The position numbers were made by a program, and so were the translations under genes. The notes under the pieces were generated by a model that was given only the letters and a program-made list of their open reading frames with translations, did not search any database and was not told the origin of the DNA. Positions 39,401 to 46,800 of a DNA stretch of 64,000 bases are shown here, one piece after another (the stretch's first letter is position 1; every line of letters starts with the position of its first letter). Origin of the DNA: Struthio camelus (lineage: Eukaryota > Chordata > Aves > Struthioniformes > Struthionidae). The DNA lies in assembly GCF_040807025.1 (NCBI RefSeq), contig NC_090953.1:21870997-21934996 (forward strand). The letters run 5' to 3'.

Positions 39401-41759
39401 TGAAGTGTGATTCTGACTCTATTATTGAAGTTATCGCTGTGTATTAGATTTAAAGGGCTTTTATCACGATTCCATCTAGCCTGGTAGCTGGTCGGCTGAC
39501 CAAGGCAGATCTATGGTCAGAGATGCCTGAAGCCCCGATTTCAGCTGATAGCACACACTTCTGACCTATCTCAGGTTGTAAACCCTTTGAAATAAGGGCC
39601 TTTCTGACAGCAGGGGGTGTGTAACTTATTAGCATTATGAAGGAGGAGAGATGAGAAGATAAAGCTATTTGCCTTGTACTTGAAAGCCAGGCATGTTGTA
39701 ATACAGTGCATGTTTTTTATGAAGCCCACTGTAGAGTTTCATCTTAACACTGTTTTAAGTTTCACACGTTTTGATGCTGCTCCTTTATGTTGGTGTGTGT
39801 TTTTTTTTCCCCCCTTTCAGAATCAATATAATCTAGCAAGAGCACAGCAGTCCTATAAGTCACTAGTACAAATACACGAGAAAAATGGTATGTACGTTCT
39901 TGCAACTTTTGTTCTTGGTCAGTACAGCAGCCTGGGATTTGGTGTTTGACAGCAGTAAAACTTAAAAGTGCTGGAGTGTCTTATGTTGGCTTGGAGAACC
40001 ACAAATAGTGTTTCTTTTCATGTCATACTAGGAAGACAAAATTGCTTAAAGTAACTTGTTACATTCTTCCAAGTTGGAAAAGTTGCAGGCGTGTTGTTAG
40101 TCAATGTTCCCTGTCTTCCTACTATCTTTTGAAAGGTAGCTTAATTTCATTTTTGCCCAATTGTTCTAGTAACTTTACTGTGTCTCAAAGTGTCTTATTT
40201 GCTAGTGAAGTACCTACTGGAAGCTTGTCTGCCCCTTTCCTTGAAAGGTGTTATCCGAATAATGCAAGACCACAGTAGCAGTAATCCAGGAAGAGTTAAA
40301 GCGTAAAGAAAGGCCAGAGACTAAAAAATATGAAAAGTCCAAGTGAAGTACGCTATCTGGAAAACTGCAATGGAAATGGGAGCCATATGGGGTGTTTTTC
40401 CCTCCTATATAAAGCCAGTTAATGGTCTCTCAACTGGCATAAGACAAGTATTTCTTAAAGTGCTTCGGGTATAATTGCCTTTTATGGCAGGATGGGAAGG
40501 CAACAGATGATCTGAGGCTCTGGAAAGTTTAAGTGGCTTAGTATTGTCAGATAAAAGTGGTCAGCGGAGCTGGTGTCCTGGTCTTATGAGCAGGGAATTA
40601 GTCCCAGTTCCTGCTTCAGTGATGCTCTTTGATCCAGGTTGGACGCAGCATCCTCTGGGAACTCAGGTGGTTGTGAACGAGCTTATTTCAGTGTGACCGT
40701 AGTGAATGCCTCAGTTTCCCCACTTCTAAAATGAGCATAGCGACTATACTATTTGCTGTGAATATACTACTGGGAAATGAGTGCAATATTGGGAAGAAGA
40801 GCAAAGATAATGACTTGAAGATGTTTTCCAATTTTATGATACATTGATCTTGCCATTAACTGAGTCTTTTGCCTTTTTAGTTTGCTACCAAAGCCAGCAT
40901 GGCTCTCTGTTTACCTCTAGCTATATGCTAGCCTTGACTACAGTGATTACTGCCGCATCAGAAGCGCTACACAAAGCATTCACAGCATTTATTGCTGCTG
41001 CGAAAGGTGTCTTTGTCAACTTACAGCTGCTGCTTATTCTTTGGGATAACATAAATAGGTCCTGTACAAAATTGAGAGGAATTGAGAGGACTGGGAGACC
41101 TAAGACTGGGGATCTGGAGTTGGCTAGATAAAGCTGCGTGTACTTGCTCAGATAGGGTTTGGCACGGTTAGCGGTTGAATCGTATCTGGAGGCAAGCTAT
41201 TCCGGTGACGCTTGCGAGCCCATTCCTACACCAAGATTTGCAAAAGTAGGGTAAACCTTTCAAATGCTTGCGTGTGCCCAGCTCTTCAACGGTGAAGACA
41301 GGATTTATCTATACTTATCCCAGTGCAGTCATGTTTGTACGTCTGTATGCATTAAGTGACTGGAATAACCTGGGGTTTTTACCTGTATCCCACTTGTTTT
41401 TATTATGGCAGTCTTCCTCCTTTAACAGCTTCCTCTGTTGGTGTCCCTCTTGTCCAGCTCAGCAAGGTAGCTGCTGCCATGTAAAACAAAAAACCACCTG
41501 AGTAGTTTATTTCCATACACAGATACTGGGTCTGAGCCTGGCATATGCCAAGTGCTTTATCTCCCTCCCACTGGAGACCACTAGCATTTAGGGCATTGAT
41601 TCCCACTGAAGTGGTTTACTTGTAAGAGGGAAGGAGCCAATTTAGGTCTCCGTTTCCCACAAATTCAACAAAAGATCATCTTAACGTAGCAATGTCAGTG
41701 CCTAACGCGTTTCTCTCTTCTCCATAGGCTGGTACACTCCTCCGAAGGAAGATGGTTAA
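9301..41759 (+). CDS. UBE2Q2: Ubiquitin-conjugating enzyme E2 Q2, exons 2-13 of a spliced gene (5' partial)
   Basis: UBE2Q2 is an E2 enzyme that takes activated ubiquitin from E1 onto a catalytic cysteine and passes it to substrates or an E3. Twelve exons join in phase to 315 codons plus TAA: 9301-9405, 16453-16557, 18245-18301, 20361-20501, 28101-28185, 33422-33482, 35575-35665, 35970-36028, 37568-37616, 38526-38621, 39821-39887 and 41728-41759. This equals human residues 61-375 with no length change. The order is: end of the N-terminal RWD-like part, an acidic linker (a run of Glu after VTSEE), then the C-terminal UBC fold. The catalytic cysteine is in [10 protein letters not shown], residue 244 of this partial product, which corresponds to human Cys304. 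As usual for the UBE2Q branch, no canonical HPN motif is seen. Exon 1 (60 residues) lies outside the window. All splice sites are GT-AG and no disruption is seen. Confidence 0.97.
9406..16452 (+). other. UBE2Q2: UBE2Q2 intron 2
   Basis: A 7 kb intron without recognisable genes. It contains the CR1 3'-end fragment at 13505-13584 and several poly-T tracts. Short open frames around 13.5-14.4 kb occur in several frames at once with no splice context or homology I recognise, so I do not call genes there. Confidence 0.9.
13505..13584 (+). mobile_element. CR1-type LINE 3'-end fragment
   Basis: The segment reads like the conserved 3' terminus of avian CR1 retroposons. A GAGCAGGGGGCTGGATGAGG motif is followed by the AGGTCCCTTCCAGCC block and then about one and a half copies of the terminal ATTCTGTG-type octamer. 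It is in sense orientation with the host gene. Only the last 80 bp or so are recognisable, which is the usual 5'-truncated form. It supports a bird or other sauropsid host. Confidence 0.85.
16453..16557 (+). CDS. UBE2Q2: UBE2Q2 exon 3
   Basis: 105 bp, 35 codons, phase 0 at both ends, after acceptor TTTTAATAG and before donor GTAAAT. The product starts [19 protein letters not shown] and ends with LDQPLPAGQ, close to the human sequence LDQPLPTGQ. Confidence 0.97.
16776..16856. repeat. Compound TG/TA microsatellite
   Basis: Alternating purine-pyrimidine tract of GTGTGT, ATATGT, GTATAC and ATATATAT runs ending in ATAAATAAATAAT. It is likely length-polymorphic; no function is implied. Confidence 0.9.
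17405..17418. repeat. Poly-C run
   Basis: Fourteen consecutive C in intron 3 of UBE2Q2. Such a run is slippage-prone and hard to assemble; its length should be treated as approximate. Confidence 0.9.
18245..18301 (+). CDS. UBE2Q2: UBE2Q2 exon 4 (acidic linker)
   Basis: 57 bp, 19 codons: [19 protein letters not shown]. The acceptor is TTGCAG. I chose the donor GTATGT at 18302 over GTGAAG at 18297, because only the former keeps the frame into exon 5 (MGE then DIEDLDHY) and matches the human sequence [12 protein letters not shown]. The Glu run is two residues shorter than in human. Confidence 0.95.
18302..20360 (+). other. UBE2Q2: UBE2Q2 intron 4
   Basis: A 2.1 kb AT-rich intron; I see no gene or recognisable repeat. 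Confidence 0.85.
20361..20501 (+). CDS. UBE2Q2: UBE2Q2 exon 5
   Basis: 141 bp, 47 codons, phase 0 at both ends; acceptor TGTCCTGTAG, donor GTGAGT. The product contains [20 protein letters not shown] followed by a conserved [18 protein letters not shown] segment. Acidic and Lys-rich; it links the N-terminal part to the UBC fold. Confidence 0.97.
20502..28100 (+). other. UBE2Q2: UBE2Q2 intron 5
   Basis: The largest complete intron here (7.6 kb). It contains a TA-rich microsatellite near 26817-26850 and a long poly-T near 27293. No coding exon, RNA gene or recognisable transposon was identified. Confidence 0.88.
26817..26850. repeat. TA-rich microsatellite
   Basis: A TATA-type dinucleotide run with one interruption (ATAGATTTATATAT). 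It lies in UBE2Q2 intron 5. Confidence 0.85.
28101..28185 (+). CDS. UBE2Q2: UBE2Q2 exon 6
   Basis: 85 bp after a TTTGTTTCAG acceptor; ends in phase 1 before GTAAAG. The product starts [19 protein letters not shown] and continues IYRSQSYKT, with the first base of the next Gly codon. This is where the UBC catalytic fold begins, and it is nearly identical to human. Confidence 0.97.
28186..33421 (+). other. UBE2Q2: UBE2Q2 intron 6
   Basis: A 5.2 kb intron with poly-T runs near 31283 and 33367 and a short CTG run at about 31610. No gene is recognised. Confidence 0.88.
33422..33482 (+). CDS. UBE2Q2: UBE2Q2 exon 7
   Basis: 61 bp; acceptor TTTTCCACAG, donor GTAAGT. Codes for the rest of a split Gly, then [19 protein letters not shown], and two bases of a Lys codon completed by exon 8. 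Conserved beta-strand region of the UBC fold. Confidence 0.96.
33483..35574 (+). other. UBE2Q2: UBE2Q2 intron 7
   Basis: A 2.1 kb intron with a run of 12 G at 33880-33891. No gene or mobile element is recognised. Confidence 0.88.
35575..35665 (+). CDS. UBE2Q2: UBE2Q2 exon 8
   Basis: 91 bp; acceptor CTTCTTTTGTAG, donor GTATGT. It completes a split Lys and encodes 30 residues, starting [19 protein letters not shown] and ending YILLNFSFK. Confidence 0.97.
35970..36028 (+). CDS. UBE2Q2: UBE2Q2 exon 9
   Basis: 59 bp; acceptor CTGTTCCAG, donor GTAAGT. Codes for [19 protein letters not shown] plus two bases of a Gly. The [11 protein letters not shown] segment is the PxxPP-type strand that leads into the active-site loop of E2 enzymes. 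Human has VLPVLSGG here, so two residues differ. Intron 8 before it is only 304 bp. Confidence 0.97.
36029..37567 (+). other. UBE2Q2: UBE2Q2 intron 9
   Basis: A 1.5 kb intron with scattered short open frames and nothing recognisable. Confidence 0.88.
37568..37616 (+). CDS. UBE2Q2: UBE2Q2 exon 10 (catalytic cysteine)
   Basis: 49 bp; acceptor TTGTTTCTAG, donor GTGAAT. Codes for [16 protein letters not shown] after a split Gly. The Cys is the ubiquitin-accepting residue (human Cys304). The residues around it match human. Confidence 0.97.
37617..38525 (+). other. UBE2Q2: UBE2Q2 intron 10
   Basis: A 909 bp intron; nothing recognisable. Confidence 0.88.
38526..38621 (+). CDS. UBE2Q2: UBE2Q2 exon 11
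   Basis: 96 bp, 32 codons, phase 0; acceptor CTTCCTCCAG, donor GTAAAT. The product starts [19 protein letters not shown] and continues [13 protein letters not shown], identical to human by eye. Forms the helix after the active site. Confidence 0.97.
38622..39820 (+). other. UBE2Q2: UBE2Q2 intron 11
   Basis: A 1.2 kb intron. A 140-codon minus-strand open frame (38780-39202) lies here, but its length is within chance expectation for this much sequence and I see no homology. Confidence 0.85.
39821..39887 (+). CDS. UBE2Q2: UBE2Q2 exon 12
   Basis: 67 bp after a strong pyrimidine tract ending CCCTTTCAG; donor GTATGT. Codes for [17 protein letters not shown] then IHEKN and one base of a Gly. Human has YNSIVQ where this has YKSLVQ. 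Confidence 0.97.
39888..41727 (+). other. UBE2Q2: UBE2Q2 intron 12
   Basis: A 1.8 kb intron; no gene, RNA or mobile element recognised. Confidence 0.88.
41728..41759 (+). CDS. UBE2Q2: UBE2Q2 exon 13, coding part with stop
   Basis: Acceptor TCTTCTCCATAG, then the split Gly and WYTPPKEDG followed by TAA at 41757-41759. This is exactly the human C-terminus. Confidence 0.97.
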
Positions 41760-42453
41760 TACTGAGGACTGTTGCATACCTGGACCAACATCAACAAAAC
41801 GAGCTCTTTTTTATGTTTTCCAACACACACAGACTCAAGCTATGAGTGCCCCTATAACAGCCGTACTGAAGACTTTAGCTATTAGATAAGTTAGTGGATA
41901 ATCTGTCAACTGACACTTAAAGTATAAGTTACAGCCTTACCATTCCGCTCTTCTTAGATATCTTGGACTGAGCAGTTTTGGCCTTTACTGTATTTGTTCT
42001 TATGGATTAAGCATATTTGGGCCAACCCTTCTCTTCCCTCTTTTTTATTTAAAGGCGTAAACTCCCTGAAGCAGGCTATCAAGTTACTAAAGGTCATTAA
42101 ATAGGAGTTGTTCACACACTTTTGTGTATTTCTTACCTTTTGCAGGATGCAGACCGCAGAGACTTGCATTATATTGTTTCATTTAAAGCCAAGAAGTTTA
42201 ATACATTGTTTAATACTGTTTTAGGAAATGTCAGGTCTTGCAAATCACGGTAGTTTTTCTGGTCTCAAATGACAGCATTTGTAGTATTTCCAAATTAATG
42301 ATATAGGAAAAACACATGTATGTTAAGTCATTAAACATTTTTCATGGCTGTATGAGAATATGAACTGTTTCTTGGAAAAGATGCTCCTTGTTTAGATTAT
42401 GTTGTTTTTGGGTTTTGTTCCATTTTGTGTTTTAAGCAGAGCAAGGCTGTGCC

Positions 42454-42459
42454 AATAAA
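42454..42459 (+). terminator. UBE2Q2: Proximal poly(A) signal AATAAA of UBE2Q2
   Basis: Canonical AATAAA about 695 bp after the stop codon, followed by CCTTGTAACT and moderately T/G-rich sequence. Confidence 0.6.
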
Positions 42460-43219
42460 ACCTTGTAACTAGTCACTTCCACTGGGGCGTCAGAACTTGC
42501 TGGGCTGTTCCTGCTACTTGGTGGCTCGACCTACTTAACGAGAGCCGCAGTATGAAGCTTGAAGTTACTTAAAATACTAAAAGCCTTTTTAGGCGTTCCA
42601 TTTTATTAACGGGTTGTTGCAATCATTTGTAAACTAATGAACCTATAAAGTGATTGGCACAAATCGAGACGAAAGTCCTTGAATGAAAAGTTTTATATAA
42701 AAGCTACACTAAAGTACAAAAATGCCTCATCTGATTCAGAGATTTAAGAAACGTTGCCATAGTTGTGAGAGTGGTTTTGTTATTGAGAGACTAATGGGAT
42801 CTGTTCATTCTTTATTAGGAGATGAATCTGGGTCTGTGTAATTACACTATTTCATTGCCTTACCTAAATCAATTCTGTTTTGGTTGTAGTACTAGTTATT
42901 AGGCCTCGCACCCCTCCGGGGATGAATTAAGGGTGCGTACCATGGATTAAGCACTTTTTGGAAGTCCAGAAGCATGTTTTTGTTATGTATTTGGTTTTTT
43001 TTTTTAGTTGACTATCAAATTTGTGCTCATTTATCAGGCACCCACGGGTCCTTGCTCATTTGCTTCTAGAACCAGTTTTTAGCTTGAAAGGAAAATCTGA
43101 GAGATTTGGCACTGCTTCTGCTACCTGTTGTTTGAGATATCGCTCTCGGAAGGAGGGTGGATGACTTCCCGGCCTTTCTGCTTACTTGGTTGTACATATT
43201 ATATTTGTATGAAATCCCG

Positions 43220-43413
43220 GTAGCCAGGCGCCGAGATAGCGGCCGACTCGGTGAGCGGTGCAGTCCCTCGGAGCCTGGGGCTGGGCAGCCCTCTGAACGC
43301 GTCCGCGGGCCCCGGGGGCGCGGGCCGGCAGCTGCGCTCGCCATGCTCCCCTCCTCGTTGGGGGGGTCTTTTCCCCTCCCTTTTTTTCTTTCTTCTCCCC
43401 CCCCCCATTGCAG
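43220..43413 (+). other. GT-AG intron-like GC-rich block in the distal UBE2Q2 3' UTR
   Basis: An AT-rich, UTR-like sequence ending GAAATCCCG is abruptly followed by GTAGCC and about 190 bp of CpG-dense DNA. The block closes with a long pyrimidine tract and CCATTGCAG, after which AT-rich UTR-like sequence resumes up to AATAAA. This is the form of a short GC-rich intron. It also marks the left shoulder of the FBXO22 CpG island. Confidence 0.4.
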
Positions 43414-43461
43414 AATTACTTGGCAATGTACAGTAATTTGTAAACTTGCATCAAGTTTATG

Positions 43462-43467
43462 AATAAA
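43462..43467 (+). terminator. UBE2Q2: Distal poly(A) signal AATAAA, probable UBE2Q2 end
   Basis: Canonical AATAAA in a TTTATGAATAAAAACCG context, followed within 40 bp by GT-rich sequence (TTCTGTGGTTATTGTCGGGG), a plausible downstream element. It lies about 300 bp before the FBXO22 start codon. Confidence 0.5.
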
Positions 43468-43506
43468 AACCGTTTTAAGAATGGCGTCGCTTCTGTGGTT
43501 ATTGTC

Positions 43507-43523
43507 GGGGGGGGGGAGGGGGG
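43507..43523 (+). repeat. G-rich tract with quadruplex potential
   Basis: A run of ten G, then A and further G-runs ending GGTGG. It could form a G-quadruplex on the plus strand just upstream of the FBXO22 promoter core. Confidence 0.6.
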
Positions 43524-43576
43524 TGGAAATGGAGGGAAACCAGCGCGCCCCTCACCGCGCCTCGGGGCGCTCCAGG

Positions 43577-43585
43577 CCCCGCCCC
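43577..43585 (+). promoter_or_regulatory. GC box (Sp1-type)
   Basis: CCCCGCCCC, 192 bp upstream of the FBXO22 ATG and 9 bp before the CRE. Confidence 0.55.
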
Positions 43586-43593
43586 GTCCCCGC

Positions 43594-43601
43594 TGACGTC
43601 A
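43594..43601. promoter_or_regulatory. Full palindromic CRE, TGACGTCA
   Basis: Perfect 8-bp cAMP-response element in the CpG island, about 170 bp upstream of the FBXO22 ATG. Half-site-like TGCGTCA and GTGACGCG follow at about 43645 and 43692. CREB/ATF binding is the known role of this motif; its use here is inference. Confidence 0.6.
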
Positions 43602-43768
43602 CCCTCGCACGCGCCTGCCCCCCCCCCCCCGCCGGAAGGGGAAGCTGCGTCAGGTGGCGCGCGCCCGCCGGGAGCCGCTGTCGCCGCGCGCGTGACGCGG
43701 CCCCTGGCGGGGGGGGGAGGGAGGAAGGGGGGGCGGAGGCCGCTGCCGTGTCGCCGCCGGCCGCGGCC

Positions 43769-43872
43769 ATGGAGACGGACGCGCGGGGCGCGGCGGTGCT
43801 GGGCGGCCTGGCCGAGGTGGTGGAGCGCGTCCTCGGCTTCCTGCCCACCAAGGCGCTGCTGCGCGCCGCCTG
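43769..43872 (+). CDS. FBXO22: FBXO22 exon 1 coding part
   Basis: 104 bp from ATG to donor GTAGGG. The product starts [13 protein letters not shown] and runs into the F-box ([20 protein letters not shown]). GC-rich with many CpGs. The last codon is split with exon 2 and gives Cys. Confidence 0.95.
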
Positions 43873-46800
43873 GTAGGGGCGCCGGGGACGGGGACGAGGC
43901 TGGGGCGGGCGGGCGGCGCGCGGCGGCCGTTGGCGGCTGAGGCGGCGCGCGGCGGCCGTTGGCGGCGGTTGGGGCGGCCGTTGGCGGGGGGTGGGGGGTG
44001 CGGCGCGGCGCGGCGCTGACGGTGCGGGCCGTGTTTGCAGCGTGTGCCGGCTGTGGAGGGAGTGCGCCCGGCGGACGCTGCGGGCGCGGCAGCGCGTCGC
44101 CTGGGTGTCGGCGCTGGAGCCGGGCCCCGCCGAGAGCCACGCGCTGGTGCGCGCCCTGGCCCGCGAGCTGGAGGTGGGTGCGCGGCGGCGGATCCCCCCC
44201 TTCCCCCCGCCCCTGGGCGGCCGGATTTTGCCGCGGTGGGAACTGCCCCGTAGCGGGGAGTGCGGCGGGTTGGTTGTGCGTCACGCAAAAAGCTGCCTCG
44301 CTTTAAGCGTCCTACTTGGGAGTCTGACTTGCCGTTTTGCTGTCATTCAGAAACGAGGAGCAGCGGGCGTGCTGAAAGCACTCGCTACGAAAGCAGCTGG
44401 GTGCATATCAGCACCTTTGTCGTTCCTGATGCCTTCACTTGGTGTCTATAATTGGGGTATTGACCCCTTTCTCCTGCTAGTTCACTGCTGACAGAGGTGT
44501 CATCAGCTGACAGCTTGTTTGGCAAGGGATTCTCAGAGGCTTAATATCTAGCAATTGCGTAGAGGGGTTACCTAAACAAAAATGGAGAAATAGCCAAAAT
44601 GAATTTAGTCAGTTTTTTCTCTCCTGTCTTTTCTCTCCTGTCTTTTTCGAAATCTCCTTTTCCTGTTTTTTTCAACTTAGCTTATGTCTTTGCACAAGGG
44701 AATGTTGTGAGAAGCAGCTAAATAGCATAATTTTGCCCCTTGCATCTTTTTACAGAAAGTGCATGTGCTGCCACAAACTGTGCTCTATATAGCAGATGCG
44801 GAAACATTCAGCGGACATGAGGAGTGTCACGAACAAAAGAAAGGTAACTGTTAAACTGACTTATTCCTGCTTCAAGAAGTACTTGTAATAGAAGTACAAT
44901 ATGTGAAGGGAAAGTCAGCTTAAATTGAATTCTCTGTGTTTAAATTGCAAAGGAAAGTAAGTCTTTTGCAAAAAAAAATAAATGCAATCCCATAGATCAG
45001 CATTTCTGTTATGAAGCACAGGCCACACAAATGTGCACTGTTTTACATAGATTTGCATTACACAGAGGAAGGTACAGTGATTTACTTTCTCATCCTGTTC
45101 AGGATGTTGATTTTGCTCTGTATACCCATAGCGGTGCATTCCTACAGATAGTACAGGTTTGCCATGTTAACTGGGCAGCTGTTGATTGGCAGCATTGTTT
45201 AAATAGGATGCAATTAACTGCAAGGCTTGTCCATTAGTGCTCAGAAAAACTCACCTTTACTTCTCTGTGCCTTCTTTTTTTCTTCTTTTTTAACAGCAAG
45301 AAAAAGAAACAGTAAAGAAACCGCAATTGAGCTAGAAAAATTGTTGCCAAAGCGATGCCAAGTTCTTGGACTGGTCACCCCAGGGATTGTAGGTAGGACG
45401 AAAATGTGTGATGTGATGAGAGATCAGCCTAAAGGTGTTTAGTATATCACAGGTCTTTTCAGACTCTTCTTTATCACAACTCCATGTGTTTTTGAAAGCA
45501 TAGTCCTGCAGACTGAATAGAGTATTCTCACAGATTATTGCCATGTACTGCTCTCACCTTGTTCAGTCCTAGCTTCAATTTTAAGGAGCTCACACTGTTG
45601 CTGCTAAAGCATGCGTATGCCTTAAATTTTTACTTCATGTGGTACAGTTGTCATTGAAAAGGTCGATTTAATTTGCGGGGAGGGGGTAGATATAGCAGGG
45701 ATTTCAGAGATACTGTAAAGCCATTGGGAATTGAATGTGAAAGCCAATGAACGGGTTTATTCAGAAGACGCTTGGTGAGCCTGACAGTTATAGCAGACTT
45801 TGCCAAAGTCAAATGCAACTTCATCATTCCCAGGCAAACAAAATGATGGCATTTCTGTTTGCATTGTGATTGTGCTGGCCAGAGACACAGTTACTATGCC
45901 TGCTTCTAAATTTTTATTAGTTGGTACCTTAAGGTAATTACATTATATTTCTTGGATGTGTATATATTTTTTAAAGTTACAATGTGAAGAGTCGTACAAG
46001 AAGGTCACAGAAGGTGACGTTCTCAGTGTGTATCCACTTAGTTTGGAATAGCAAGAAGCATAAATAGTGACTATGGAAAATTCACAGCTTCCCTTGGAGG
46101 TGTTTTTCCAGTACTTCGTTTGTGTATCACTAGAAACTTTTTTCCTAATTTCTTACCTTAATTTCTCTTCCTACAGTGTAAGAAATTTTCCTGTTCACTG
46201 TGAGCATGGAAGACAGTTTACACCCTGCATCTGGGCACCAACTTGTTATGTATCAAAACTTGTTGTAGTTTTCTGCTTAGTATATTTGCTTTTAGGCTAT
46301 CTGTCTCTATGACTGGAGTCTTTAAGAGTCTTGACATACTTGTATCAGGATGAAACACGAGTAACTTGGGCCTCTGATGTGAAGGCGCGTGGGGGTGTAG
46401 ACAATTTCTTGAGGCCACTTCCAGCTGTAGCTGCTGTTCCAGCTGATTCTACTCCCACTAGAGGCTGTTCGTGTACTTCTATATCCAAATGGTTGACGAT
46501 TTCTGATTTTTTTAGGGTTAGCTTATTTGCAAGTAGATTATCTCTGTGTTCTTCTATCAACACTATCCTTTAGCTTTCTTAGTTCTTTTCTTCCTTGTTT
46601 TTCCTTCTGATGTACTTACAAAGTGTAACCATCACAGCCTCTAGTCTGCTCAGACAAACCACCTGCTTCTAGTTTCTTCAAAAGAAAGGTTTTACGTTCT
46701 TTTAGTCCTGGCGGCTTGTCTCTGGACCGTGGGTGCAGAGAATATACCTGGTACCTGCTGTAGTTTGCATTAAGACTCGCCAGTGTTTTGTCGAGCTGCA

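Larger units (their letters stand above)
41760..43485 (+). other. UBE2Q2: UBE2Q2 3' untranslated region (proximal and distal ends)
   Basis: The region after the stop is AT-rich and ends at one of two candidate poly(A) signals (42454 or 43462). The distal form would be about 1.7 kb, which I believe is comparable with the long mammalian UTR. It is interrupted at 43220-43413 by a GC-rich, GT-to-AG block that looks like an intron or an insertion. RNA data would be needed to decide which end is used. Confidence 0.6.
43215..44285. promoter_or_regulatory. FBXO22: CpG island, FBXO22 promoter
   Basis: The only large CpG-dense stretch in the window, sharply bounded by AT-rich DNA. It covers the region upstream of FBXO22, exons 1 and 2 and the start of intron 2. 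There is no obvious TATA box before the ATG. It contains a GC box, a full CRE and long G-runs. This matches a broadly expressed, TATA-less housekeeping promoter. The island also overlaps the distal end of UBE2Q2. Confidence 0.85.

Noticed and set aside
43499-44284. Minus-strand open frames of 261 and 212 codons across the FBXO22 CpG island.
   Set aside because: Stop codons are AT-rich, so long frames arise by chance in such GC-rich DNA. The products are low-complexity Arg/Pro/Ala, and the region is explained by FBXO22 exons and promoter on the plus strand.
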